Assembly (NCBI GenBank): GCA_026168455.1
Contig: CM047427.1
Span: forward strand, 46,106,558-46,170,557
Direction: 5' to 3'
Length of the DNA stretch: 64,000 bases
From: Theocolax elegans
Taxonomy: Eukaryota; Arthropoda; Insecta; Hymenoptera; Cerocephalidae
The position numbers and the translations under genes were made by a program. A model generated the notes under the pieces. That model worked only from the letters and a program-made list of their open reading frames with translations. It made no database searches and was not told where the DNA came from. This document shows, piece after piece, positions 54,137 through 63,428 of this stretch. Positions within the stretch are counted from its first letter, which is position 1. Every line of letters begins with the position of its first letter.

Positions 54137-54664
54137 ACTACCCTATACTTTTCCCTATACTCGCCGAGAGTGAGAGAAAGTGAGAGAGAGAGAGCTTAAT
54201 TAATATATTTTGATGTACCCTTTTTCTTTCTTCTCCTCGTGAACGTCGTCAACCAGGAAACTCACGACTGATCGCAATCGCGGCGGATGATAAACTGACC
54301 ACCGTAGGAAGCTTTTGCGCTTCAATCACCTATCTCCCACCACCACCCATACCCTAAAATTTGCTGACGATTACATACTGCAGCCATTGCAAAATTAGTG
54401 TATCGCACGTACTAGTTCTGATAAATATTGCAAAATTTACAAAAATTTGTCCAAACTCTGTGAGTGTGTATTACTCTGAATATTTTCCTTTATATAAATT
54501 TTTAAATATAATTTCAAATAAAATTTTGTCACGGACAATGGGATAGAAGGTGGGGTGGGGGTAGTGAGAAAGGTAAGTAATTTATAAATCATTATTTATA
54601 GTAACAATTATTTATTCTAGGTACTTCGATCGATATTACAAGAATTATACAGGATACACACATT
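54137..54664. other. Left terminal region of the Polinton/adintovirus-like element
   Basis: Non-coding. Polintons end in long terminal inverted repeats; the opposite end is outside the window, so the border cannot be set. A G-rich stretch at 54541-54575 is the only distinctive sequence. Confidence 0.35.
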
Positions 54665-55429
54665 CTACTGACAATCCGAATAAATCGATTTATTCAATAG
54701 TACTACAAGCGTATACAAATGTAGCGCAATCAATTCATACACCACTATAGATACATCTTCTTCACTTAAAATTAATTCATTTTTCTGTAAATTATCGATG
54801 ACATTCTTTATAATAATACTCTTATCCACCACACGCGCCGCATATTGAACATCGCACATCATGAAATACGTATAATGAGCATTTTCTTTATTTTGTAACG
54901 TAGATTTGACTTTACACACAATTTCATCCAGCACAACAGTCATACATTTTGCCACCTTTGTTAAATATTCAATCCGCTTATCAATACATTTACACAGTTT
55001 TTTAATATGTTCAAAGGTTATTCGTTTAAATACCGTGGAACGTCGATATCGCTTTTTTATCGGCTCCTCGCTCTCCTCCTCCTCCTCCCTCTGCGTATCC
55101 TCAATCAGCTCGATTGCTCGATCCGAATAGCTAATAGTGAATCGAATAATATATCCGGGGATGCTAATCTGCTGGTCCAATAAATCGTCACTTTCATAAA
55201 CGTCAAAATATTTATCAATTTTTTCAAATTGACTTTTGAAGGCTTCCTAAGTTTCCGGGGAAAATGCAAGTCCGCAAAAATCCTGACCGCTGATGCGTAT
55301 CGTCGGTCGAAAATCCTGACTCTCGATCGAAGAATTCTCCAGTCCGACAAGTATTATTTTGTTGTATGAATTATTTAACCCGTAGACCATCGGTAATACC
55401 TGATGACAGCGGTACTTGCGTGCAGCCAT
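54665..55429 (-). pseudogene. Conserved Polinton/adintovirus-type protein, one nonsense codon
   Basis: Begins MAARKYRCHQVLPMVYGLNN, continues ESQDFRPTIRISGQDFCGLA, then hits a TAG at 55247-55249. The same frame stays open after the TAG for another ~190 codons, including SIPGYIIRFTISYSDRAIEL and TFEHIKKLCKCIDKRIEYL, to the stop at 54665. The coherence on both sides indicates a single recent nonsense mutation or a base error. Proteins of this type sit at the end of similar insect elements as far as I recall; function unknown. No membrane segment or catalytic motif recognised. Confidence 0.65.
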
Positions 55430-55581
55430 GATGTTTTTTTTCTCTCCACTTGCTTTACAACTGTTCGCTTGCGAGCTCAAAAGAGACTGATCCAACCTCT
55501 CGCAAAATCGTCGCAATTTATTCTACTTTTCGGATAGTGGGGCACCAATCAAACCTCGTTCACAAATCAACAGTGTAAGCA

Positions 55582-56058
55582 TCATTGGTATTTCCACAAA
55601 CGTAATCGTTCTAGAACTTTTTTTGCAATATCGTCATTTTTTACAAAGTTGGACGAAAAGTTTTCCAAGAAACGCGTGAAACCTAAGCCGCTCACCATGT
55701 AGTATAAAAACATGATACAATAGTAGCCGCAAGCGTTCGAAAATGTGCTTTGTAAGCGCGTACGATTCCACTTAAATTTTCTGCAATTTTTGTGTATACG
55801 ATTTATGTATGCAGGAATACGTGGTGGCACGCCAAAACTGTCAAAGTAAAACCCTGTGCCGTCTCTCGTCACGTACACAGCCACCCAATGTTCACCACGC
55901 TTCCTCCGTGGTTGCGTGTTGAAAACAAGACCAGCTGGTCTTGACCATATCTGGGGTATCTCGTCCGCGGGGTACACCCCAATCGTATGGATCTTTAGTC
56001 TCCGCAGAATTTCCAGAATCTCGAACGTATTCATCGCAGAGATTGAGAGGTGGGTCAA
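55582..56058 (-). CDS. Adenain-like cysteine protease (maturation protease)
   Basis: 158 codons from ATG 56058; the ATG at 56034 is the likelier start by comparison with the family. Catalytic residues by pattern: His57 in GEHWVAVYV, Asp73 in FYFDSFG, Gln103 in RLQSTF and Cys110 in NACGYYCIMF, the His-Asp-Gln-Cys layout of adenovirus protease and Ulp1-type enzymes. The role in the family is cleavage of capsid and core precursors during virion maturation. The gene sits 122 bases after the upstream unknown gene and 152 bases before the last one. Intact. Confidence 0.85.
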   Translation of the reverse strand: MTHLSISAMNTFEILEILRRLKIHTIGVYPADEIPQIWSRPAGLVFNTQPRRKRGEHWVAVYVTRDGTGFYFDSFGVPPRIPAYINRIHKNCRKFKWNRTRLQSTFSNACGYYCIMFLYYMVSGLGFTRFLENFSSNFVKNDDIAKKVLERLRLWKYQ

Positions 56059-56180
56059 ACGACCACTCTCCCTCCAAGTTGTCTCGTTTACTTAACCAGC
56101 AGTTTAGTCGAAATGCATTGTTCAATGCGCAGCTATACTGCAAATAAGAGGGTTTCACAGCGTGCTATAAACAATACTTT

Positions 56181-56564
56181 TCACTCCAATTTAAATGGTT
56201 TAAACGGCGGACAAGAGTCATCGAGTTCCAAGTTAATAGTTTCACGCGTAGTCAGCTTCCTTATAAACTCAAACTTCTCCCTTCCTCTTACGTATATTTT
56301 GCGGGCTCTGCTAAAAATATCTTTCAAATTCTTTTCTAGACGTTTCTGCGTCACGTCACCATCATGCCAATCTAAACCATGATGATACAGCGTCAGCCAA
56401 TTATTTTGCTTCAAAATGTCCTTCTTTAAACGTTTAAACCTACACGTAGGAGATACGATCCAATGTGCACTAAAATCATGCTTTAAAGCAAAAACTGCCA
56501 CCTCTTTCGGTAAAACGCAATTCTTGTTATCTTTAAAGCACTGAATATCAATCACAAAATCCAT
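56181..56564 (-). CDS. Conserved protein of unknown function typical of insect Polintons
   Basis: 127 codons, intact. Begins MDFVIDIQCFKDNKNCVLPK, with HWIVSP, LTLYHHGLDWHDGD and a terminal NLELDDSCPPFKPFK. The N-terminal VIDIQ with a following acidic residue and the HHGLDWHDGD centre recall small proteins repeatedly seen in similar arthropod elements. An RNase H-like or exonuclease fold is possible but not shown. Located between capsid and protease genes. Confidence 0.6.
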   Translation of the reverse strand: MDFVIDIQCFKDNKNCVLPKEVAVFALKHDFSAHWIVSPTCRFKRLKKDILKQNNWLTLYHHGLDWHDGDVTQKRLEKNLKDIFSRARKIYVRGREKFEFIRKLTTRETINLELDDSCPPFKPFKLE

Positions 56565-56700
56565 AATGTTACAACTAACTCGTGCAGACGACGACTGCGT
56601 TATTGCTCCAGAAAACAGCGTCCTTTATACGTGGAATCCTTCTCCGTCCTTCTCTCTCATCATCATCATCATCATGTTGTTTCCAAATCATTTCTTCAAA

Positions 56701-57995
56701 TTAGCCACTGTAATCAATTATAACCTGTCTCGACGAGTCAATCTCCATCAAATTTTCATATTCTGCATAAATTACACAATTTACGGCAGTAGAAAGTGGG
56801 TCGTCAAACCTCACATCTATTCTTACGCTACCATTTCTTACTAAATTCCAATGCGAGGTATCATTCGCCGATAAATCTGCCGTCAAGTCAAACGCAAACA
56901 GACAGTAACCGTTTGCATAAGCTTCACGACTAATGGAATTTCCAAAATTCAAAAAATGTACACCTGTCCCCGAAAATAGAGTATGATACGCCTCGACGTA
57001 CATTTTACTGTTTTTAAAGTCTGGTTGTAGCGGTTTCGACGGTACCTGCACACCGTCCACATACAAGCACAAGAAATTAATGATAAAGTTTTTAAAATTA
57101 AATGGATTGAGATTCTTGTCGCCATTGTACGCCTTATTCTCGACAAAACCAATGATGATTCTCTTTGGTAGCTGGCCCAAAATAATATTATCTATTGTCT
57201 CTCCGTGTATACCGTTATGCAGTGTTACAGCTTTAACCTCCACATGGGTAAGTGGATATTTTGCTGTCGTTTTAGTCAATGCTCTCTCGTGGGCAAGTGA
57301 AACACTTGGATTAATTTTTAAACGACGAACAAATAGCGTTGCCTCGGTGATGTTGACGGTAAATTCACCGTTAGGATCCATAAGACAGAAGCTGTCGCGT
57401 GAGCGTACAAGGCGCACTCTAACCTCGACGCCACCTAGTAATAACCTGCTCTGATTAAAGACATCGCAGTGTAAATGACCCAACAAATCTACTTTACCGC
57501 CTATCATAACCTTTCGTCGGTTTAATAGACCCTCGTTACCATCTGGCGAATCATCCATTCTGCCAGGTGTATCGTCGTACCACAAAACACTCGTTAAATG
57601 TGACTTTTTTGCTGCAGGCCCGTAATTGAGTAGAGTTTCAATGTACGATCTGTAAGCGTAGGCGTTGTTCGGCGGTGAAACGGGCTTCTGATTAAACAAT
57701 GCATCAACTTGATTAAATAGAGAGTGCATAAAATTATTTATAGGTCCGCATGTAGCTTCATCGCTCGGTTTCCCCACAGGTGTAATGTTAACACGCAAGC
57801 TGAGCATTGTGTGCGATAAATCCAAGTATTCGGTAGTACCGGGAATTGTAAATTCTGTGACTGATCGGCCAAAGACGAAATTGGTTTGTATTGCACCCAA
57901 TACGAACTCTCGATCGCCGTCTGTGTCGACGGAATATCAAAGAGGGACAGTTCCGTCTTCGTAGACTCGCACGAGTGACTATGTAGAAAAGCCAT
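56701..57995 (-). pseudogene. Major capsid protein (double jelly-roll, hexon-like), one frameshift
   Basis: The true start is at 57995 (MAFLHSHSCESTKTELSLFD), 5 bases below the pX-like stop. The N-terminal frame runs to about 57860, where the homologous reading moves to another frame that stays open from 57900 to the stop at 56701. Downstream landmarks: TIPGTTEYLDLSHTMLSLRV, GPINNFMHSLFNQVDALFNQ, LLGGVEVRVRLVRSRDSFCL, YANGYCLFAFDLTADLSAND and VRIDVRFDDPLSTAVNCVIY, as in Polinton/adintovirus hexon-like proteins forming the pseudo-hexameric capsomers. The break is a single small indel; all other sequence looks intact. Confidence 0.85.
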
Positions 57996-57999
57996 TTTT

Positions 58000-58515
58000 T
58001 TACGATTCAAATATATCTCTTGCTGTACGGATTTCTGCCTTCTTCTTTTTCTTCTTCGTCGTCGTCTTCTTCTTCTTCTTTTTATGGTTCTCACTACTAC
58101 TACTGTTTCTGGCTGTGTACACTCCAACCGATTGAGGTATTTGTACTTTACGTTTCCTCTTATATTCTATTTCCCCCTCTTCTTCTTGTTTATCAGCTGA
58201 CGGTGGACCATCAACAATCTTGTCCAATGCATTTTGAAACTTTCTTTTGAGATTATCCCCACCCTCTTTTACCCGGTGACGAAAAGCATTTTTGATTGGT
58301 AGTCTGTCGATAGCAAAGTCACCTGCACGAATGGCCTCCTTACGGACAGCTACACCACCACGTTTTATCATAGGCATGGCACGACGACTTAAACCATTTA
58401 AAAAGCTACCCACACCACCACCCAACTGCGCACGATAACCACCACCACCACTACTTTGCATTTTAGTGAATGTGTTGAGTTCCTCCTCCCCCCTGACCGC
58501 CAAACAATTCGTCAA
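58000..58515 (-). CDS. pX-like small basic core/minor capsid protein
   Basis: 171 codons. An N-terminal Gly-rich segment leads into GGVGSFLNGLSRRAMPMIKR and GGVAVRKEAIRAGDFAIDRL, a hydrophobic/basic amphipathic motif found in adenovirus pX- and pVI-like proteins of Polintons. The C-terminus is lysine-rich (KKKKKKTTTKKKKKK). Likely roles by family are DNA condensation in the virion or membrane activity; neither is shown here. It lies 13 bases after penton and 5 before the major capsid gene. Confidence 0.65.
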   Translation of the reverse strand: MTNCLAVRGEEELNTFTKMQSSGGGGYRAQLGGGVGSFLNGLSRRAMPMIKRGGVAVRKEAIRAGDFAIDRLPIKNAFRHRVKEGGDNLKRKFQNALDKIVDGPPSADKQEEEGEIEYKRKRKVQIPQSVGVYTARNSSSSENHKKKKKKTTTKKKKKKAEIRTARDIFES

Positions 58516-58528
58516 AATCTGACATTTT

Positions 58529-59356
58529 TTAGCCTGTGCGTTTGAAATGAAGTATTACGGTCAACGTTCCGTAGTCAAATGGTACAGATTCACCCTGTTC
58601 ATTTCTTATATCAAACTCGATTGTTTGGAAGGATGAGGAGAGTAGTGGTAGATACATGACTGGTGCGAAACCTCTTATCTCGGTCGCACCGTACGTATAA
58701 TTTTGCAAATGTAACGGTACAACTCGCAGAAGTCGTGAGTTTGTGTCACTCGTGACATATGGCTGGCAGATACTGCTATATACCATCAAAACATTTGGCA
58801 CTCTATTACTCAGATTTGCAGGACGATTACCGATAACACGATGCTCCTCCTCGCCCACACACGAGATTACTTTTTCATTTTCCAGACCTAGTATTCTACG
58901 TAGTTTTTTCGACAGAGTGAATGTGTGAATGTAATTTGCACACTCCTCTGTACACGCACAGGTGACTTGAATGTAACCGCCGCATTGAACCTCAAACGTG
59001 AGATGGCCTTCCACACCATTAAGGCTGTTTATTTTCTCCAAGAGACTCGCAATATCGTGATATACTCCAGGCTTAATCCGTAACACTCTCTCCTTCACCG
59101 ATTCAAATCGTACATCATTGAACGGCACTTGATGACGTTTCGATATCGTCTCGTGAATGACATCCTCCTCCCCCTCCACCTCCGATGATATATGCTGAAA
59201 AGTGAGTGGTATATGTATTTCATACAGACCCACACACCACTCTCCGTGCAAGTAAAAATTTTGCGGTAACAGTGTCGTAAAATGTGTAGCCGTGTTCTCC
59301 GGAAATACACTTCTGCTACTACTACTCGGCAGTGTCATGTAAAATTCCTCCTTCAT
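58529..59356 (-). CDS. Penton-like minor capsid protein (single jelly roll)
   Basis: 275 codons, intact. The start MKEEFYMTLPSSSSRSVFPE, then ATHFTTLLPQNFYLHGEWCV and GLYEIHIPLTF, is the signature N-terminus of Polinton/adintovirus penton proteins. The C-terminus ends FDIRNEQGESVPFDYGTLTV ILHFKRTG-like, the usual closing strand. It forms the fivefold vertices in related capsids. Its ATG overlaps the integrase stop by four bases. Confidence 0.8.
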   Translation of the reverse strand: MKEEFYMTLPSSSSRSVFPENTATHFTTLLPQNFYLHGEWCVGLYEIHIPLTFQHISSEVEGEEDVIHETISKRHQVPFNDVRFESVKERVLRIKPGVYHDIASLLEKINSLNGVEGHLTFEVQCGGYIQVTCACTEECANYIHTFTLSKKLRRILGLENEKVISCVGEEEHRVIGNRPANLSNRVPNVLMVYSSICQPYVTSDTNSRLLRVVPLHLQNYTYGATEIRGFAPVMYLPLLSSSFQTIEFDIRNEQGESVPFDYGTLTVILHFKRTG

Positions 59357-60435
59357 TGTAAATTCTTCAAATCCTTGCCAGACACCCAGGAATTAAATTT
59401 CTCGGGATACCCCTTCCAACTGACAAAGTATTGTCTCTTATTGCCTTTACCCCTACTTCGAAGTACCTCATCAATTTCAAATACCGAATTTGTCAGCTCT
59501 TTTCGTACTCTGCTCAATTGCTGCTCGTAAAAGAACCCGTCAATTCGTTCACCCGCGAGATCCTCCAAAATGTACACAGCTGGCAATCGCGCTCTATCCA
59601 CACGAACAATTTTAAACAAGTCCAGTGTCCAGCCGCCCTCGTATGCTTTGTTAAAGACAGTCTTTGCTCGACTGACCCGTACCAGGTCACCAACACGGTA
59701 TTTAGGCTGTCGTACACGTTTTAGCGTGTAGCGTCGCGCCAAATTTTCCCGAGCTTTTGCCGCATTATGCAAATTTACCGTGGAAGGTGGCATTCTTATA
59801 CCACTGTGCCACGAATCGTTGTACGACTTGACCACATCTTGCAACACATCAATGTATCGTCTAGTATGTAGGTGGGTAAAATAGCGCCAAATACGTCTCT
59901 TCAATGTTCTAATAAATCGCTCAGCTACCGCTGCTTTGACGTCAGGATCTCGCACGGTCCTATATGTAATACCATTCTTTTTCAACAACCGACTAACCTC
60001 GCGTCCGACAAACTCTTTATCCCTGTCTGTTTGAAAGTACAGTGGACGCTTACCCCGATTCGCACTGAGAATCCGTTCAAGCGCCACGGCAACAGACTTT
60101 GTACTCTTGTCGAAGAGCGGCTCAACCCACGCGTACTTTGACAGCACATCTATAACGACGATCAGGTACGTGTACTCGTCATTATAAGTTTTTAACGATC
60201 TGAAATCAGACAAATCGGCCTCCCACACCTCGTAGGGACTGAAAACTGCGTAATTTCGACGTGGAAATCGATGCCGCACCAATTTGTGCAAAGTATATGC
60301 ATCTTGACTTTCAAGCCACTCGTCCACCTCCTGTGGACGGTATTTTTTACGCGTTTCGTGCAAGAGTTTACCGCCACCAGCGTAGGCAGTCGGTCCCGGT
60401 AAACCGTAATACAAATTTTCAAGCGTTCTCCTCAT
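59353..60435 (-). CDS. Retroviral-type integrase with C-terminal chromodomain
   Basis: 360 codons, intact. The rve core has Asp74 in VWEADLSDFRS, Asp137 in YFQTDRDKEFVG and Glu172 in KAAVAERFIRTLKRR, the DDE triad. An SH3-like C-terminal part (YRVGDLVRVSRAKTVFNKAY) follows. Residues ~318-360 form a chromodomain (VFEIDEVLRSRGKGNKRQYF, SWKGYPEKFNSWV), which in other integrases targets methylated histone H3. The N-terminus (NLYYGLPGPTAYAGGGKLLH) is typical of Polinton integrases. It inserts the element into host DNA. Overlaps the phospholipase gene by 17 bases. Confidence 0.92.
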   Translation of the reverse strand: MRRTLENLYYGLPGPTAYAGGGKLLHETRKKYRPQEVDEWLESQDAYTLHKLVRHRFPRRNYAVFSPYEVWEADLSDFRSLKTYNDEYTYLIVVIDVLSKYAWVEPLFDKSTKSVAVALERILSANRGKRPLYFQTDRDKEFVGREVSRLLKKNGITYRTVRDPDVKAAVAERFIRTLKRRIWRYFTHLHTRRYIDVLQDVVKSYNDSWHSGIRMPPSTVNLHNAAKARENLARRYTLKRVRQPKYRVGDLVRVSRAKTVFNKAYEGGWTLDLFKIVRVDRARLPAVYILEDLAGERIDGFFYEQQLSRVRKELTNSVFEIDEVLRSRGKGNKRQYFVSWKGYPEKFNSWVSGKDLKNLQ

Positions 60436-60874
60436 CTGCTTCTCCCTTATCTACTACTGATCTTCTATACCGTCGCTTACGACGTCTTATACACTTTTTG
60501 AGACGTCTGAAAATCTTGTCCACAACAATCTTGCTGACCATGCAAAATACGGTAATAATAGCTGCAGTTTTCTCCTCACCATCCGCACTTTTAGACAACA
60601 TTCTCGAAAAAGCGCGCTCGGCTAACCGTTGATCGGCACGCCAACGGTCAACATTTTCATCCGAGTATGCGAGATCGTGTTCGAGGCAGGCTGCATCAAG
60701 CGGATTGATACCCCTCTCACCACGCATCAGACGTTCCTCAACGTGCGTACCGGGCCCCAAGAATTGATATCCCGGTAGATGTAGCTCAAACGGCATTCCA
60801 TTGATCACATTGTCGAGTGCACTATAGTCGCCACTTATTCTTTCTTGCTGCTTATTCTCGTCAGACGACTCCAT
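60419..60874 (-). CDS. Parvovirus-type phospholipase A2 protein
   Basis: 151 codons. Calcium-loop motif LPGYQFLGPGT (residues 33-43) and catalytic helix NPLDAACLEHDLAYSD with His66-Asp67, as in the VP1-unique region of parvoviruses. After the domain come a hydrophobic segment (~103-118, AAIITVFCMVSKIVVD) and a polybasic tail (RRLKKCIRRRKRRYRR). In parvoviruses the activity opens endosomal membranes during cell entry; by analogy this is a virion-associated entry factor, which is inference. No lesion seen. It overlaps the upstream gene by 40 bases and the integrase by 17. Confidence 0.85.
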   Translation of the reverse strand: MESSDENKQQERISGDYSALDNVINGMPFELHLPGYQFLGPGTHVEERLMRGERGINPLDAACLEHDLAYSDENVDRWRADQRLAERAFSRMLSKSADGEEKTAAIITVFCMVSKIVVDKIFRRLKKCIRRRKRRYRRSVVDKGEADEENA

Positions 60875-61866
60875 TTTAGCGGTTCAGTTTCCCGCGGTTT
60901 TTTGCGTAAAACTAAAGATGTGTTAACACCCTCGTCTTCGGACCTCCCCCTTTTTCGCAAATCTTTATTCTTCAATTTTTTTCTTAAAACGCTAAAATTT
61001 AATTCCTTTACAGGTTCCTGCTCCCCCTCTTTCTCCTCCTCCTCCTCCTCCAGTCCCTCTCTCTTATCCTCGAAAGCTGTGGCGGAATCGTACGAGGAAG
61101 ACTGATCCGACGACAACGACGATGGATCTTGGGCAACAGCTTGCCAAAGACGATTATTACCAATAAATTCTCGTGGTATGTCTGCTTTTCGCAGTATACG
61201 AGCAAACTGATGGTAGCCGTGTGGTGGTGATCTTTTTCTACTCCTCATAGCCTCGTAAACGAGATCTGTCAGGTTGTTAGTGCGATGTAGTAGCGTACCA
61301 TCTAGCGTGATTCTACCGTACTGCTCCCACGATATATTATTCGACTGCTTCAATCGACCGATGAGATTCTTTGCTTTTTCGCGAAATTTTTTTGGCAAAT
61401 CGTCGATAATCTGTTGCTCCAGTGTATTTACCACCTTATCGCGAACTCGTGTCTCTTCTCTTTCTCCTTCTCCTTCTCCTCCCCCCTCTTCTTCCTCTTC
61501 TTCTTCTTCGTCTTGTTCCACTTTTTCTACGTTCAAGGCTTTATTATCATTATTATTATTATTATTTCGTTTTGTGCATCGCAGGTATCGCTGCAGCGCT
61601 TGTTCGTACAAGATTGACTTTTCCCGCTCGCTCAAATTCGACGAGGAATGAAGAATTCTACTCATTTCGGCATCCAGTCGCGTTGCCACCGTGCCCGGTG
61701 TTTGCACCGTGTGTGGTTCCTTCCCACCCAACGTTCGCATCGCCTCTTCCGACATATTTTGCCCCACACACTTCTTCGTCTTCTTCTTCCTCTTGTCCGT
61801 CATCATCATCGTTGCATTTCCGACACACTCTGCCGGAATTAAAATCATTTTTCTTGCATGCTCCAT
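60835..61866 (-). CDS. Conserved Polinton/adintovirus core-like protein
   Basis: 343 codons, intact. Ordered regions: VATRLDAEMSRILHSSSNLS with a following LYEQALQRYLR, then LPKKFREKAKNLIGRLKQSN, ISWEQYGRITLDGTLLHRTN, and YHQFARILRKADIPREFIGN. Between them lie long runs of Asp/Glu and Asn and a basic C-terminus. Similar proteins accompany the ATPase and capsid genes in animal Polinton-like elements; an association with virion DNA is plausible, not shown. It overlaps its neighbours on both sides (22 and 40 bases). Confidence 0.6.
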   Translation of the reverse strand: MEHARKMILIPAECVGNATMMMTDKRKKKTKKCVGQNMSEEAMRTLGGKEPHTVQTPGTVATRLDAEMSRILHSSSNLSEREKSILYEQALQRYLRCTKRNNNNNNDNKALNVEKVEQDEEEEEEEEGGGEGEGEREETRVRDKVVNTLEQQIIDDLPKKFREKAKNLIGRLKQSNNISWEQYGRITLDGTLLHRTNNLTDLVYEAMRSRKRSPPHGYHQFARILRKADIPREFIGNNRLWQAVAQDPSSLSSDQSSSYDSATAFEDKREGLEEEEEEKEGEQEPVKELNFSVLRKKLKNKDLRKRGRSEDEGVNTSLVLRKKPRETEPLKWSRLTRISSKKE

Positions 61867-62186
61867 GCCGATAAAACAGGTTTCACAATTAACGGTACAA
61901 TGGCGGTAGCTTTAATTAAAATTTTTTTCCTCAACGTCAAAGATTTACGAGAGACCGCAAGAGCGCGCAATAACGTGGCGTGTTTACGCAATTTTCGTTT
62001 GTACGACTTGGTGAGGGGTATATTACCTCGTAAAATATTGAGTGCGCACTCGCACATATACCTCACTAGTTTTGAATCTGCTAGCCGTAGTAAAGCGGCA
62101 CGTTGTACACCATTCAAATGACACAACGTCCTCAAAACATCGAAATATCTTTGCCCGAAAGGCTGACGTCTCACTCGACCCATCAC
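61845..62186 (-). CDS. Small basic conserved protein
   Basis: 113 codons, strongly basic. Core: LCHLNGVQRAALLRLADSKL, ECALNILRGNIPLTKSYKRK and LRKHATLLRALAVSRKSLTL, mostly helical by pattern. It occurs between the ATPase and core-like genes in comparable elements as I recall; no function is known to me. The ATG overlaps the ATPase stop as ATGA. Confidence 0.6.
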   Translation of the reverse strand: MMGRVRRQPFGQRYFDVLRTLCHLNGVQRAALLRLADSKLVRYMCECALNILRGNIPLTKSYKRKLRKHATLLRALAVSRKSLTLRKKILIKATAIVPLIVKPVLSAWSMQEK

Positions 62187-62962
62187 ACACGCACAACTGG
62201 AAGCCTATTGCTCGAGGTGGCGGTTTTTATATGTCTGCGTGTTACATACACGTATTGATACTCGTCATCGGGAAACAGGCAGGCGCGAAATCGACAATTT
62301 TCGGGCGTATCTTGCCGCAAATCGACGAGGAGGTAGTGAAATGGTTCGGCCACCGCGTCCTGATACGCCTTCTGCAAAAACTTCGGGTCTTCCGGGCAAA
62401 TTTGCCGAGCCAAGTGTTGGATTTGCGCACGGTCCCGCGGATTCTTAAAAATTACAATGTAATTCGAGTTTAGGGAAATTTCGCGCTGACCACGGTGAAA
62501 GAGATTTTGCGTGATAAAGATCACGCTCAAGTTGTTGTGATGACTACCCCTGGTGAACAGGTCACAAACGGCGGCACACGACGATTCGCGCATCAAGTCA
62601 TCGAGAATCAGCTGTTTGGGTCGTCCATCCGCCGCGTAGTCTTCCCTCCTCGGTAGACCCTCGTGAAACTCGACATTTTCCCCCAAGTCTGTGTAGGTGG
62701 GTTGCCACTCACCATAATACCAAAGTATACGGTCAAAGTATGTGTCACTCATGCTGTCAATGTAGTGGAGAAATATCTTGACAAACATCGTCTTACCGCA
62801 CGAGGTGGGACCGCAAACCATCGACGTCCACGGATGTTTCCAGCGAACATCCATCATCGCAACTGACAAAATCCGCAACCACATCCACACATTTAAACGC
62901 CTGTATTTACCCGGTCCTCCCCCCCCCTTCCCCGTAACGCTAACAATAAAAAAAAGGCTCAA
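62183..62962 (-). CDS. FtsK/HerA-type DNA-packaging ATPase
   Basis: 259 codons from ATG 62962; an ATG at residue 27 or 36 may be the real start, since the Gly-rich beginning is unusual. Walker A GPTSCGKT at 51-58, Walker B LILDD at 118-122, then the sensor-like SVIFITQNLFHRGQREISLN. This is the A32-like ATPase that drives genome packaging in Polintons, adintoviruses and large DNA viruses. Intact. Confidence 0.9.
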   Translation of the reverse strand: MSLFFIVSVTGKGGGGPGKYRRLNVWMWLRILSVAMMDVRWKHPWTSMVCGPTSCGKTMFVKIFLHYIDSMSDTYFDRILWYYGEWQPTYTDLGENVEFHEGLPRREDYAADGRPKQLILDDLMRESSCAAVCDLFTRGSHHNNLSVIFITQNLFHRGQREISLNSNYIVIFKNPRDRAQIQHLARQICPEDPKFLQKAYQDAVAEPFHYLLVDLRQDTPENCRFRACLFPDDEYQYVYVTRRHIKTATSSNRLPVVRV

Positions 62963-63428
62963 TCAAATGCGGCGGCGCGGCGGAGGGGACCCCGCGTCAC
63001 GTGCGCGCGCGCGGATTCAAGCCGGCTTGCACCGTGAGCATGCGGATCGATCGTGCTGCTAGCTGCGCGACCGCGTTGTCAGCTGTGCGATCGCGATGCT
63101 AGACCCGCGACCGCTCACGAGACTCGCTATTGCGTGGCGGCGGCGGCGGCGGCGGCGGCGGTATTGAGCGAGCTAGTTATCTCTTCCAATGCTGCTACTA
63201 CTACTACTACTACTACCACTATTACTTACCAATTTTACCACGTTGTTTCTCTAGCATTATATGTAGAGAGTTCATTAGGTCATACGATCATAATAAATAA
63301 ATAAATAAAATATTTTTAATTCAACTGATTTTATACCCATATGGGTAACTTTTATTAAGTGATACAAATCGCCTCTTTTCGTACACTGGTTCGCATTTTT
63401 TACACTCAGGCCGTGTTACAACATCGTG
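62963..63428. other. Intergenic region with trinucleotide repeats
   Basis: Contains (GGC)n at 63136-63161 and (TAC/TAA)n near 63196-63222, and GC-rich TGCGCGCGCGCGG at ~63001. This is the only sizeable gap in the otherwise compact gene block and may hold promoters for the polymerase/ATPase genes. No gene recognised. Confidence 0.4.

Noticed and set aside
57738..58127. A separate 129-codon Arg-rich protein upstream of the major capsid protein
   Set aside because: Its first 44 codons are antisense-like shadow of the lysine run of the pX-like gene; from codon 45 it is the true N-terminus of the major capsid protein before the frameshift.
61274..61909. Plus-strand Ser/Leu-rich ORFs opposite the core-like gene
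   Set aside because: They are antisense translations of the Glu-rich runs of the real minus-strand gene.
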